In this document: positions 13,805 through 21,334 of the stretch, one piece after another
Numbering within the stretch: position 1 is the stretch's first letter
How the letters are laid out: each line of letters opens with the position of its first letter
NCBI GenBank assembly: GCA_023434205.1
Contig: JAEYTB010000023.1
Location: 1-21,536 of the forward strand
DNA: 21,536 nt
Direction of reading: 5' to 3'
Source of the DNA: Planctomycetota bacterium
Lineage (GTDB): Bacteria; Planctomycetota; Phycisphaerae; Phycisphaerales; UBA1924
Made by a program: the position numbers and the translations under genes
The notes under the pieces: model-generated
What the model was told of the DNA's origin: nothing
The model's input: the letters and a program-made list of their open reading frames with translations, nothing else
The model's database searches: none

Positions 13805-16039
13805 ATGAATCAACACCGGGACCATTCCCATCACGGCGACCATGAGCACTCACACGGCGGTCACCGCACGCACGGAGCCGAAAAGGCTCCAGCGCTGCCG
13901 ACGAGCGGCCCTGGTAGCGAGGCTCATGCGGCTCACGGTCCGGACGTCGCCATCTACACCTGCCCGATGCACCCGCAGATCCGGCAGAGCACGCCGGGCA
14001 ACTGCCCCATCTGCGGGATGACCCTCGAGCCGCTCATGCCCACGCTCGAGGAGGGGCCGGACCCGGAGCTCGTCAGCTTCACGCGCCGCTTCTGGTGGAC
14101 GCTGCCGCTGACGATCGTTGTAGCGATTCTCGGAATGGCGGGCCATTACGTGCCCGGGCTGTCGGCGGCGGTGCGGAGCTGGATCGAACTGGTGCTGACC
14201 ATCCCGATCGTCTTCTGGGCCGGGTGGCCGTTCTTTGTCCGCTGGGCCGACTCCATCCGCCGCCTGAGCCCGAACATGTGGACGCTCATCGGCACCGGCG
14301 TCGGCGCGGCGTTCTTCTACAGCCTGGCCGCCACGATCTTCCCGGGGTGGTTCCCGGCGGGCTTCGAGTCCCACGGGCGCGTCGGCGTGTACTACGAGGC
14401 CGCGGCGGTGATCGTGTCGCTGACGCTGCTGGGCCAGATCCTCGAGCTCCGGGCCCGGTCGCAGACCTCGGCAGCGATCAAGTCGCTCCTGGGCCTGGCG
14501 CCCAAGACCGCCCGCCGCATCCGTGACGACGGCGGCGAGGAGGATGTTCCGCTCACGCACATCCACGTTGGCGACAGGCTGCGCGTCCGCCCGGGCGAGA
14601 AGGTGCCCGTGGACGGCGTCGTCGTCGAGGGGCGCTCCAGCGTGGACGAGTCCATGCTGACCGGGGAGCCGATGCCGGTCGAGAAGGAACCCGGGAGCCG
14701 GCTCATCGGCGCGACAATCAACGCCGGCGGGAGCCTGGTCATGCGTGCCGAAAAGGTCGGCGCCCAGACTGTGCTCTCGCAGATCGTGCAGATGGTCGCG
14801 CAGGCGCAGCGCTCGCGAGCGCCGATGCAGCGGATGGCCGACCTGGTGTCGTACTGGTTCGTGCTGGCCGTGCTGGTTGTCGCGGTGCTCACCGTGATCG
14901 TGTGGGGCTTCTTCGGCCCCGAGCCGAGCTGGACCTACGCGCTCTTGAACGCGGTGGCGGTCCTCATCATCGCCTGCCCCTGCGCGCTGGGACTCGCCAC
15001 GCCGATGTCGATCATGGTTGCGACGGGGCGGGGCGCCACCTCGGGCATCTTGTTCCGCGATGCCGAGGCGATCGAGGCCCTGCGGACCATCGACACGCTC
15101 ATCGTGGACAAGACCGGCACGCTTACCGTCGGCAGGCCCGCCTTCCACAGCGTCGTCGCCGCCCCCGGCTTCACGGAGAAGGAGGTGCTGCGGCTGACCG
15201 CCAGCCTCGACCAGGGCAGCGAGCACCCGCTCGCCGAGTCCTTTGTCGCCGAGGCCCGCCGGCGGGGGCTCAATCTCAGCACGCCCGAGGAGTTCGAGTC
15301 GGGAACCGGGATCGGTGTCCGCGGCCGGGTGGACGGCAAGCGCATCGCCTTGGGGAACACCGCGCTCATGCAGGAACTTGGCGTGGATGTAGACGCGCTC
15401 CGGGCGGCCGCCGAGGAGCGGCGGGCGGAAGGCGCGTCGGTGGTCTTTGTGGCCGTGGATGGTCGCGCGGCGGGGCTTGTGGCCGCGGCCGACCCCGTGA
15501 AGGACTCGACGCCGGAGGCGATCGGGCAGCTTCACGGCGCCGGGATCAGGATTGTCATGGCGACCGGCGATGGGCTCACAACGGCGCAGGCGGTCGCCAA
15601 GCAACTGGGGATCGACGAGGTCCACGGCGAGGTCAGGCCACAGGACAAGGTGGATCTCGTCGCGTCGCTCCAGGCCCAGGGACGGCGCGTTGCTATGGCG
15701 GGGGACGGGATCAACGACGCCCCCGCGCTGGCCAGAGCCAACGTGGGCATCGCGATGGGCACCGGCACGGACGTGGCGATGAACAGCGGGCACCTCACGC
15801 TCGTCAAGGGCGACCTGCGCGGCATCGCCCGGGCACGCCAACTCTCGCAGGCCACCGTCGCCAACATGAAGCAGAACCTGGTCTTCGCCCTGATCTACAA
15901 CGCCCTTGGAGTGCCAATCGCTGCCGGCATTCTGTACCCCGCCTTCGGCGTGCTGCTCTCACCGCTCTTTGCTGCGCTGGCCATGAGCCTGAGTTCCGTC
16001 TCGGTGGTCTTCAACGCACTTCGGCTCCGAAAGGTTTGA
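13805..16039 (+). CDS. copA: P1B-1-type Cu(I)/Ag(I)-exporting ATPase with N-terminal HMBD
   Basis: The 744-residue protein begins with a His-rich stretch (HRDHSHHGDHEHSHGGH, residues 4-20). A heavy-metal-binding finger follows, TCPMHPQI and NCPICGM (C53, H56, C67, C70, M72), in place of the usual CxxC HMA domain. The core is complete: the actuator TGEPMPVEKEPG, the ion-binding CPC (C391-P-C393), phosphorylated D435 in DKTGTLT, the SEHPLAE nucleotide motif and GDGINDAP (633-640). Late helices carry YNALGVPIAAG and MSLSSVSVV, the signature of subgroup P1B-1, which exports monovalent copper or silver. It resembles SilP/CopA-type pumps with HMBD N-termini. It lies divergent to the regulator, 137 bp away. 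The start is chosen at MNQHRD because upstream in-frame codons run through the operator region; the ribosome-binding site is weak. Confidence 0.93.
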   Translation: MNQHRDHSHHGDHEHSHGGHRTHGAEKAPALPTSGPGSEAHAAHGPDVAIYTCPMHPQIRQSTPGNCPICGMTLEPLMPTLEEGPDPELVSFTRRFWWTLPLTIVVAILGMAGHYVPGLSAAVRSWIELVLTIPIVFWAGWPFFVRWADSIRRLSPNMWTLIGTGVGAAFFYSLAATIFPGWFPAGFESHGRVGVYYEAAAVIVSLTLLGQILELRARSQTSAAIKSLLGLAPKTARRIRDDGGEEDVPLTHIHVGDRLRVRPGEKVPVDGVVVEGRSSVDESMLTGEPMPVEKEPGSRLIGATINAGGSLVMRAEKVGAQTVLSQIVQMVAQAQRSRAPMQRMADLVSYWFVLAVLVVAVLTVIVWGFFGPEPSWTYALLNAVAVLIIACPCALGLATPMSIMVATGRGATSGILFRDAEAIEALRTIDTLIVDKTGTLTVGRPAFHSVVAAPGFTEKEVLRLTASLDQGSEHPLAESFVAEARRRGLNLSTPEEFESGTGIGVRGRVDGKRIALGNTALMQELGVDVDALRAAAEERRAEGASVVFVAVDGRAAGLVAAADPVKDSTPEAIGQLHGAGIRIVMATGDGLTTAQAVAKQLGIDEVHGEVRPQDKVDLVASLQAQGRRVAMAGDGINDAPALARANVGIAMGTGTDVAMNSGHLTLVKGDLRGIARARQLSQATVANMKQNLVFALIYNALGVPIAAGILYPAFGVLLSPLFAALAMSLSSVSVVFNALRLRKV

Positions 16040-16052
16040 CGAGAATACTGGA

Positions 16053-17489
16053 TCAGATCGAGAAGGTCCCTGTCCCGCCACCGCTGGAACTCAACCCGCT
16101 CACGCTGCCCGAGCCGCTGCCGGACGAGGAGGACGAGCCGGACATAGATCCGGAGGTCGAGAACGAGGACGAACCACTGGACTTGCTGCCGGACGAGGAG
16201 CCGCTGCTGGACGAACCGCTGCTCGATCCGGACATGGACCCCGATCCCGAGCCGGAGCCCGACCCGCTTCCGGAGCCGGAACCTGATCCCGACGATGCGC
16301 TGCCCGAGCCGGAACTCTGTGCGGTCGCGGGCATGTCGTTGTGGACCCACACGCCTTCGGCGAGCAGCGTGTTGGTGCCGGGGATGTGGATGGCCACGGT
16401 GCGGGTCGTCGCGTCGATGCGGACGACGGACTCGACCTCCTCCTCGTTCATGTGCTGGTCGATCAGGAAGTCCCCCGGCTGGATGAACTCGGCGGACGCG
16501 AAGCCCCATTCGTCGCCGCGGCGGATCATGAACGGGTGCTCGGGCGTCGCCTTCAGGCGGCGGTTGATGACCATGAAGCCGTGGTGCTCGCCGAGGCGGA
16601 TGCTGGCCACACGGGCCGCGACCGGCGTCGCGCCGTGCAGTCCGTGGTGCGAGAGCCAGTTGTACTGGGCGCGGTAGGGAACATCGACCTCAAGGCCGGG
16701 CACCTCGATGGATGCCACGTGATCGCCGGGCTTGAGGTTCTCGATAGGCGTGAGGCGGCCGTCCTCGAGGCGCACGAGCGTGCCGAAGAGGAGGCAGTTG
16801 CTGCCCGGACCCGATCCGCCGGGGCCGGAACCACCGGGACCCGATCCGCCGGGACCGGACCCACCGGGGCCGGAGCCACCACCGCTTGATCCGCCGCCGC
16901 CAGAGGACCCGCCTCCGCTGGAGCCGCCCGACCCGCCCGACGATGCGCCGGAACTCATGCCGCTGCTCGCTCCGGACGATGCGCCGCTGGACATCCCGCT
17001 GCTCATGCCGCTGCTGCCCGACCCGGACGACCCCGAGCCGCTCGAAGAGCCAGATCCCGACCCGCTCGACGACGATCCGGACGACGATGAACCCGACGAG
17101 GACGAACCGCTGGACGACATCGATCCCGAAGACGAGCTGCCCGACGATGATGTCGGTGTGCCGCTGCTCGAACCCGACGATCCCGAAGACATGGACTCGC
17201 TCGACCCGCTGCTTGACGGCGTGTGCGTCGTGCCGGACGTGTTGCTGGTGAAGGCGCCGGTGGTGTAGAACGTGAGCGTGGGCGTTCCGCCGGGGCCGGT
17301 CGTGTAGATGACATCGCCGGTCGTCGAGTAGCTCGGCGGCATACTCGGCGTGCTGGTCGGCGTCGAATAAGTGCTCTCGGGTGTCGAACCCGAGGGCGTG
17401 GAGTAGTTGCTCGACCCGCCACCCGTGGGCGGACGGCCCGTGGCCCACACGGGGATGTATAAGTAGTAGCGGGTCGGGCCGTCGCTCAT
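16053..17489 (-). CDS. Ser/Gly-rich protein with embedded Hint/bacterial-intein-like domain
   Basis: The 478-residue protein has a short N-terminus (MSDGPTRYYLYIPVW) and a Thr/Ser/Pro-rich segment (20-95). A Ser/Gly-rich region (95-205) and five SGPGG repeats (206-230) follow. A compact Hint fold spans C232 to N384, and a second Ser/Gly tail runs 392-478. Hint landmarks are NCLLFGTLVRLEDG with nucleophile-position C232, a KPGDHV turn, the block-B-like ATPEHPF (H318), IQPGDFL, and a terminal VWVHN (H383, N384). The residue after N384 is Asp, not Cys/Ser/Thr, so this is no standard splicing intein; it fits bacterial intein-like (BIL) domains. There is no signal peptide. AGGAGG 7 nt upstream fixes the start. 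It overlaps the preceding gene (ATGA) as the last member of the phage-like operon and converges on copA, 13 nt away. Confidence 0.85.
   Translation of the reverse strand: MSDGPTRYYLYIPVWATGRPPTGGGSSNYSTPSGSTPESTYSTPTSTPSMPPSYSTTGDVIYTTGPGGTPTLTFYTTGAFTSNTSGTTHTPSSSGSSESMSSGSSGSSSGTPTSSSGSSSSGSMSSSGSSSSGSSSSGSSSSGSGSGSSSGSGSSGSGSSGMSSGMSSGASSGASSGMSSGASSGGSGGSSGGGSSGGGGSSGGGSGPGGSGPGGSGPGGSGPGGSGPGSNCLLFGTLVRLEDGRLTPIENLKPGDHVASIEVPGLEVDVPYRAQYNWLSHHGLHGATPVAARVASIRLGEHHGFMVINRRLKATPEHPFMIRRGDEWGFASAEFIQPGDFLIDQHMNEEEVESVVRIDATTRTVAIHIPGTNTLLAEGVWVHNDMPATAQSSGSGSASSGSGSGSGSGSGSGSGSGSMSGSSSGSSSSGSSSGSKSSGSSSFSTSGSMSGSSSSSGSGSGSVSGLSSSGGGTGTFSI
16056..16325 (-). repeat. Low-complexity Ser/Gly-coding repeat, C-terminal arm
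   Basis: This stretch encodes the Ser/Gly tail after the Hint domain, starting with a run of SG dipeptides and continuing as SSGS-type repeats with occasional Met, Lys and Phe, and ending GGGTGTFSI. It mirrors the arm on the other side, so the Hint domain sits between two disordered flanks of similar composition. Confidence 0.75.
16807..16881 (-). repeat. Five 15-bp tandem repeats encoding SGPGG units
   Basis: Five consecutive 15-bp units, for example GGACCCGATCCGCCG at both 16807-16821 and 16837-16851, encode SGPGG repeats immediately before the Hint cysteine. Two units are identical and the others differ by a few bases, so the array probably grows and shrinks by slippage. It looks like a flexible linker. 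Confidence 0.85.
16882..17220 (-). repeat. Low-complexity Ser/Gly-coding repeat, N-terminal arm
   Basis: Irregular short repeats encode GSSSS, GMSS and GASS units, about 110 residues that are almost only Ser, Gly, Met and Ala. Codons vary, so the protein composition rather than the DNA period seems to be conserved. The opposite strand reads as an acidic Pro/Asp/Glu frame, which is a shadow. Confidence 0.75.
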
Positions 17490-18403
17490 CGGGCGGCCTC
17501 CTGCGGCGTAGCGGCGGGCTTGTGGGGGGGCGGGTTCGGTTCGTACCAGCCCGCCGTGCTCACCGGCTTGCCGCACTCGGCGGATGCGGCCTTGACCGCC
17601 GCGGCGAAGTCCATGCGCTCGAACGCCTGGAGCTCGCTGCCGGGCGAGCAGTTGATGATGCGGAAGCGGTGCTTGTCAAAGTGCGGCCGCAGGGCCTCGA
17701 AGCGGCGGGCCAGGGAGTCGTACAGGACGTTGTTGTGCCGGATGGCGTTGGGGGCGCGGTGCTCCTCGAAGGCATACTTGCGGTCGGCCGCCATCTTGAA
17801 GTCGCAGCCGAGCAGGTACACGGTGCCGAATCCGAGGTGATGCAGGAGGCGCAGGGCGACGAGCATGACGCTCCGCTTGCCGGTGATGCCGAGGGAATCG
17901 GCGTGCTTGGCGTCGTTGCCCCAGGGCACGGAGTCGCCCGTGAGGAACCGCGCATGATCGAAATGATCGGCGCGGCGGAAGAACAGCACGCTGGGCATCT
18001 GGTGGACCTTGAAAGCACTGCTGCGCATCGTGCCATCGGGATTCTGGATGCGGAGGCGCTTGTCCCACGCGCACGTCGGCACGAACTTCAGGATGCCCGG
18101 GTCCTTCCAGCCGGTGTCGATAAAGCGGCCGGGATCGTCCACGCAGGTCCAGAGCGTGGGACGGTGGACCGACCAGGCGTTGTTGACGGCCATCGTCACG
18201 ATGCCGCGCCGGTTGAGCTGCGAGAGGTCCACCTGCGTGAGCGACGGCCCCGAGAGGATCAGGAATGCCGAGCGCCCTCTGTAGAACCCCGCCAGGGACA
18301 CCGAGTCGAAGTCGGCGGTATAGAGGCGCAGGCCATCCCGCGCGGGCTTCCGCGCCTTCAGCCCCGCTTGCAGCGCCGCGATATCCGACTGGTTCTCACG
18401 CAC
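17486..18403 (-). CDS. DUF115-like protein of the phage-type operon
   Basis: The 305-residue soluble protein has no membrane segment. FLILSGPSL (S51-L55) near the N-terminus, then GIVTMAVNNAW, and GFGTVYLLGCDFKM in the second half resemble phage-borne and motility-associated DUF115/MptE-like proteins with a Rossmann-type fold, where a GPS loop starts the nucleotide-binding region. Some relatives are suspected glycosyl- or pyrophospho-transferases; the substrate cannot be told here. AAGGAGG on the - strand lies 9 nt before the GTG at 18403 and only 3 nt before the alternative GTG at 18409, so the shorter form is preferred. It overlaps the methyltransferase stop by 8 nt and the next gene by 4 nt (ATGA). 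A tailoring role, such as modifying a surface or virion component, is possible but inferred. Confidence 0.65.
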   Translation of the reverse strand: MRENQSDIAALQAGLKARKPARDGLRLYTADFDSVSLAGFYRGRSAFLILSGPSLTQVDLSQLNRRGIVTMAVNNAWSVHRPTLWTCVDDPGRFIDTGWKDPGILKFVPTCAWDKRLRIQNPDGTMRSSAFKVHQMPSVLFFRRADHFDHARFLTGDSVPWGNDAKHADSLGITGKRSVMLVALRLLHHLGFGTVYLLGCDFKMAADRKYAFEEHRAPNAIRHNNVLYDSLARRFEALRPHFDKHRFRIINCSPGSELQAFERMDFAAAVKAASAECGKPVSTAGWYEPNPPPHKPAATPQEAAR

Positions 18404-19001
18404 AACCACAGCCCTCCTTGGCCGAGAACCGCCCGACGATGTACCGCCCGTCCGCCTTCGGTGCCGTCACCGTCCCGACGCGGCCGATCCGCTCGAGCCA
18501 CCACGCCAGCGGTTGCACCGTCGGGTGCAGCCCCTCGCCGGCGACCGTGTTCCGGCTCGGGCGCGTGCAGATCGACAGAACGAAGTGCGCCCGGGGTCGC
18601 CCGACCCGCCGCATCTCTGCCAGCACCGCGTCCACGTCCTCGGGGAGCAGGTGCTCCAGCGCGTCGAAACTCGTCACCACGTCCGCGACACCGTCGAGCA
18701 GACCGGTCTTGTGCATCGCCCGCGGGATGTCCGCCTCGGGGAAGGCGAAGTCGATGCCGAGGCCATCAATGCCGATCCGGCGCAGCACGCCGATGAAGTC
18801 GTTCCGTCCGCACCCGAAGTCCACCACGAACCGGGGCTTGACACGCTGGACGAGCGGGATCGCCGCCGCGCCGTGGATGGTTGCGCCGTATCCGGTGCCC
18901 GGCGCGGCGGGCCGCGCGGCCAGCGCGACGTACTTCTTCCGCTCGTGCTCGCGGCGAGCATCGAGGGTCGGCTTGGTTTGGGAGGCGGGAGTCGTGGTCA
19001 T
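18396..19001 (-). CDS. Class I SAM-dependent methyltransferase
   Basis: The 201-residue protein has the SAM-binding motif I FVVDFGCGRNDF (D61, G63, G65) and an acidic motif II (GLGIDF, D84). VVTSFDALEHLLPEDVDAVL follows at the motif IV/V position, the layout of small Rossmann methyltransferases. The N-terminal 30 residues are charged and may be disordered; the C-terminus ends KEGCGCA. The substrate is unknown; the family includes enzymes acting on small molecules, sugars, proteins and lipids. It starts within the previous gene's stop (ATGA, 18998-19001) and runs into the DUF115-like gene, so it belongs to the phage-type operon. Phage-encoded methyltransferases often modify DNA or surface glycans, but no DNA-methylase motif (DPPY/NPPY) is present. 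Confidence 0.8.
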   Translation of the reverse strand: MTTTPASQTKPTLDARREHERKKYVALAARPAAPGTGYGATIHGAAAIPLVQRVKPRFVVDFGCGRNDFIGVLRRIGIDGLGIDFAFPEADIPRAMHKTGLLDGVADVVTSFDALEHLLPEDVDAVLAEMRRVGRPRAHFVLSICTRPSRNTVAGEGLHPTVQPLAWWLERIGRVGTVTAPKADGRYIVGRFSAKEGCGCA

Positions 19002-20026
19002 GCGCCCCCCTCGACGTACAGGTTGAACTTGCGGTTCTCGTCGGCCGGGTCGGCGATCTCGATCAGGCTCATGGCCTCGAAGACCCAGACCGGCTTGCCT
19101 TTGCTGTTGCGCTCGCAGGTGAGCTGCACGCACACTCCCTGCGGGATCGGGACCAGCCTTGGCCGGAGCGACCGCGCGGGCGGGCACTTCGGAAGCACGC
19201 CGGGCAACTCGCACACCGGTCCCAGCCCCAGCAGCCCGCCGAAGCCGGAACCCGGCTCCGAGTTGTTCATGTGGTGGGCCTCGAAGCGGTTGATCGCCAG
19301 GCGCGTCGGGTCTTCGCCCCCGCCCGGGAGCTGCGACGACAGACCCTCGGGCACGGGGACATACCGCAAGTAGGTGTCGCTGCCGGGGTCCCCGTCGATC
19401 CGGGCCTCGAGCCACGGGTAGCGCCAGCGGTTGTTCTCGGTGGGGATGGGCTGGGCCGCGCCGAGAATGGCCGTGACACGGCCGGGCGAAGGCTGGCCCA
19501 TCTCGATGACAGCCCACTTCTCGCCGGTCCCGTCTTCCTTCCACAGGACGGGAATGCCGCCCATGGGCGTGCTGGCCAGGACCGTCTCCTCGGCGGCCAG
19601 CTCACAGGTCGTGTCTGTTTCGTTGGTGATGAACACCCGCGCGGGCGTGACGCCCGTGAGCACGCAGCGGCCAAGGTCGCCCGGCTTGATCGGCTGGAGC
19701 GCGAGCACGAACGAGAGGGATGGAGATTCCTCGCTGGCGATCTCGCCCGTCAACGGCGTGCGGCTGTGGAATGTCCGCTCCTGGTCCTCGTTGTCGGGCT
19801 GCACGAGCACGCCCGTGATCGCCAGCGCATGGTACGGCTCGATCTCCTCGTCGGAGTCGTTGCGGACCAGCACGATGCCGCGCTGCGCCGGCTCCAGCGC
19901 CGACCCGGCGTTGGCGTTCCGCTCCCGCCGGCGCAGATCGACCGCCGCATCGACGAAGGCGTTGTACGCTGCCGCGGGGATGCGGAGCGGTTGGCCCGAC
20001 CGGACTTTGCGGAACACGTCGCCCAT
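18998..20026 (-). CDS. Phage-structural-like hypothetical protein
   Basis: The 342-residue protein has no signal peptide or membrane segment. It begins GDVFRKVRSGQPLRIPAAAY and continues NAFVDAAVDLR, an N-terminus I associate with uncharacterised proteins of Planctomycete phage-type operons. The middle is beta-rich (RGIVLVRNDSDEEIEPYHAL, GRCVLTGVTPARVFI). Four Cys lie in the C-terminal third (VCELPGVLPKC, GVCVQLTC). No enzymatic motif is seen. A beta-rich sequence and its place between another virion-like gene (3 nt upstream) and tailoring enzymes suggest a structural or attachment protein, but this rests on context. The start ATG is well placed directly after the upstream stop. Confidence 0.65.
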   Translation of the reverse strand: MGDVFRKVRSGQPLRIPAAAYNAFVDAAVDLRRRERNANAGSALEPAQRGIVLVRNDSDEEIEPYHALAITGVLVQPDNEDQERTFHSRTPLTGEIASEESPSLSFVLALQPIKPGDLGRCVLTGVTPARVFITNETDTTCELAAEETVLASTPMGGIPVLWKEDGTGEKWAVIEMGQPSPGRVTAILGAAQPIPTENNRWRYPWLEARIDGDPGSDTYLRYVPVPEGLSSQLPGGGEDPTRLAINRFEAHHMNNSEPGSGFGGLLGLGPVCELPGVLPKCPPARSLRPRLVPIPQGVCVQLTCERNSKGKPVWVFEAMSLIEIADPADENRKFNLYVEGGA

Positions 20027-20029
20027 GCC

Positions 20030-20839
20030 TCAGATCCCCAATCCTGCGAAGATGCCCTCGTCGTACACGCGCTCGACATACGCTGCGACCGGGCGCTTCA
20101 CGATCGCGTGGGACCCCGTGTCCTCCTGGTCGGCGTACCGAACCCACAGGTACTCCCACCCCTTCTTGCTGATGCCGCTGATGCTGCCGACCGAGATGCC
20201 GGTGGCGTTCGGACTCGCGGCAAACCGGAACGTGATCTCCCAGTCGTCGTCGGGATCGGTGCCGCGGCGCGAGCCGGAGGCGCCGAGGAACAGCACCTCG
20301 CCCGCCTGGAACCCCTTGAACGCCCCCGCGTTCACCTTGCCGGTAAGCGAGAAAAGCGTGCCCTTGTACGCGGGCGTCACCTGGTCGTTGGTGAAGTAGT
20401 GCGTCTCCGAGAACTGATAGACGGGGACCGTGATGTCCACGCCCTCGACGCCGTCGGCGGTCACGCCGATCGCGCCGCCGAAGTCCGGGGGTGACGAACC
20501 GGAGGGGGCGTGCGAGGAGACGGTCTCCTTGCTCTGGGTGATGTGCTGCGTGCCGCCACCGGTGTCGAATGAGAAGATGCTCTCGCCGGGCTCCGGGAGC
20601 GAGCCGCCCTGGGCCTTCCCGTACCGGACCACGGCCTCCCACAGCTCATCGCCGACGGGCTCGACGGAGGTGGATTGCCGGGGCTGGCCGTCATAGGTTG
20701 CGGGGCTGGTAGTCTCGGCGGCGTTGCGGGCCGCGAGGTCGTCGTTGGTCCCGCGCACGGTGTAGACCAGTTCCGCCGAGGGATTGTCGCCCTTGGTGGA
20801 CTTGCGGCTCTCGAACTTCTCCGTCACCGTGATCGCCAC
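20030..20839 (-). CDS. Phage-tail-like hypothetical protein
   Basis: The 269-residue soluble protein starts AITVTEKFESRKSTKGDNPS and looks beta-rich. AELVYTVRGTNDDLAARNA and then VDITVPVYQFSETHYF and WEYLWVRYADQED are features compatible with a tail-tube or baseplate-like fold. No family is assigned. The start is a GTG at 20839 with an ideal AAGGAGG 8 nt upstream on the - strand; a nearby ATG at 20846 is in another frame. A segment reading ASGSRRGTDPDDDWEITFRF fits a phage-type domain that compares measured and expected surfaces, but I cannot name it. The gene is 3 nt from the next one. The upstream gap of 30 bp is shared divergently with the thioesterase. Confidence 0.65.
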   Translation of the reverse strand: MAITVTEKFESRKSTKGDNPSAELVYTVRGTNDDLAARNAAETTSPATYDGQPRQSTSVEPVGDELWEAVVRYGKAQGGSLPEPGESIFSFDTGGGTQHITQSKETVSSHAPSGSSPPDFGGAIGVTADGVEGVDITVPVYQFSETHYFTNDQVTPAYKGTLFSLTGKVNAGAFKGFQAGEVLFLGASGSRRGTDPDDDWEITFRFAASPNATGISVGSISGISKKGWEYLWVRYADQEDTGSHAIVKRPVAAYVERVYDEGIFAGLGI

Positions 20840-20869
20840 TGCTCATGCCTCCTTGAAGTACAATCCGCC

Positions 20870-21313
20870 ATGCCAACACCGAGTGCCGAGGTTCGCGTTC
20901 GTGAGTCCTTTGCCCGCCAAGCGCTGATGAAGACGCTGGGCGCGGAGCTTGCTGGTGTTGCGGATGGGGAAGTCCGCATCCGGCTGCCCGCTGCGCCGCA
21001 CATCTCTCAGCAGCACGGATTTGCGCACGCCGGCGCGATTGCGACCATCGCCGATAGCGCGTGCGGCTATGCGTGCCTGACGAGGATGCCGGAGGACGCC
21101 GCCGTCCTTTCCGTAGAGTTCAAGATCAACCTGCTCGCCCCCGCAGTCGGTAAGGCGTTCGTTGCCGTTGGACGAGTTGTTCGGGTTGGCAAGACGATCT
21201 CCGTGGCGACGGCAGAAGTGCTGGCCGAGAATGGCGAGGGCGCGCCGAAGTGCATCGCCGTCATGCAGGCGACCATGATGCGGGTCGAAGCACGCTCCGG
21301 ATTGGCTGGATGA
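20870..21313 (+). CDS. PaaI-type hotdog-fold thioesterase
   Basis: The 147-residue length is typical of single hotdog-domain PaaI/YdiI-like thioesterases. The active-site segment is QHGFAHAGAIATIADSACGY, with H49-G50, H53, G55 and D62. The following FKINLLAPA and AVGRVVRVGKTISVATAEV are standard strands of the fold. It should hydrolyse acyl-CoA thioesters; the substrate is not predictable. It is read opposite to the phage-like genes on both sides and has no ribosome-binding site. A -10-like TACAAT (20859-20864) ends 5 nt before the ATG, suggesting a leaderless mRNA, although no good -35 is seen. It looks like an independent host-type gene inserted in, or captured by, the phage-like block. Confidence 0.85.
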   Translation: MPTPSAEVRVRESFARQALMKTLGAELAGVADGEVRIRLPAAPHISQQHGFAHAGAIATIADSACGYACLTRMPEDAAVLSVEFKINLLAPAVGKAFVAVGRVVRVGKTISVATAEVLAENGEGAPKCIAVMQATMMRVEARSGLAG

Positions 21314-21334
21314 CACTCCCACGGTCGGTATCCC

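Noticed and set aside
13850..15841. 663-residue - strand open frame across copA
   Set aside because: Antisense to a complete P-type ATPase; no recognisable domains and shadow-type composition.
16040..16052. Attachment site or terminator between copA and the Hint gene
   Set aside because: Only 13 bp lie between the converging stops; no hairpin or repeated core could be seen.
14902..16677. Acidic Pro/Asp/Glu repeat protein on the + strand around 16074-16320
   Set aside because: It is the reverse complement of the Ser/Gly codons of the Hint-domain gene, which has an ideal ribosome-binding site and a recognisable domain.
16062..17220. Possible CRISPR array or minisatellite in the repeat-rich stretch
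   Set aside because: Repeats are short, in frame and protein-coding, without regular unique spacers.
18881..20494. 537-residue + strand open frame across the phage-like genes
   Set aside because: Runs across several - strand genes that have good ribosome-binding sites and overlaps; composition is Arg/Ala/Val-rich without domains.
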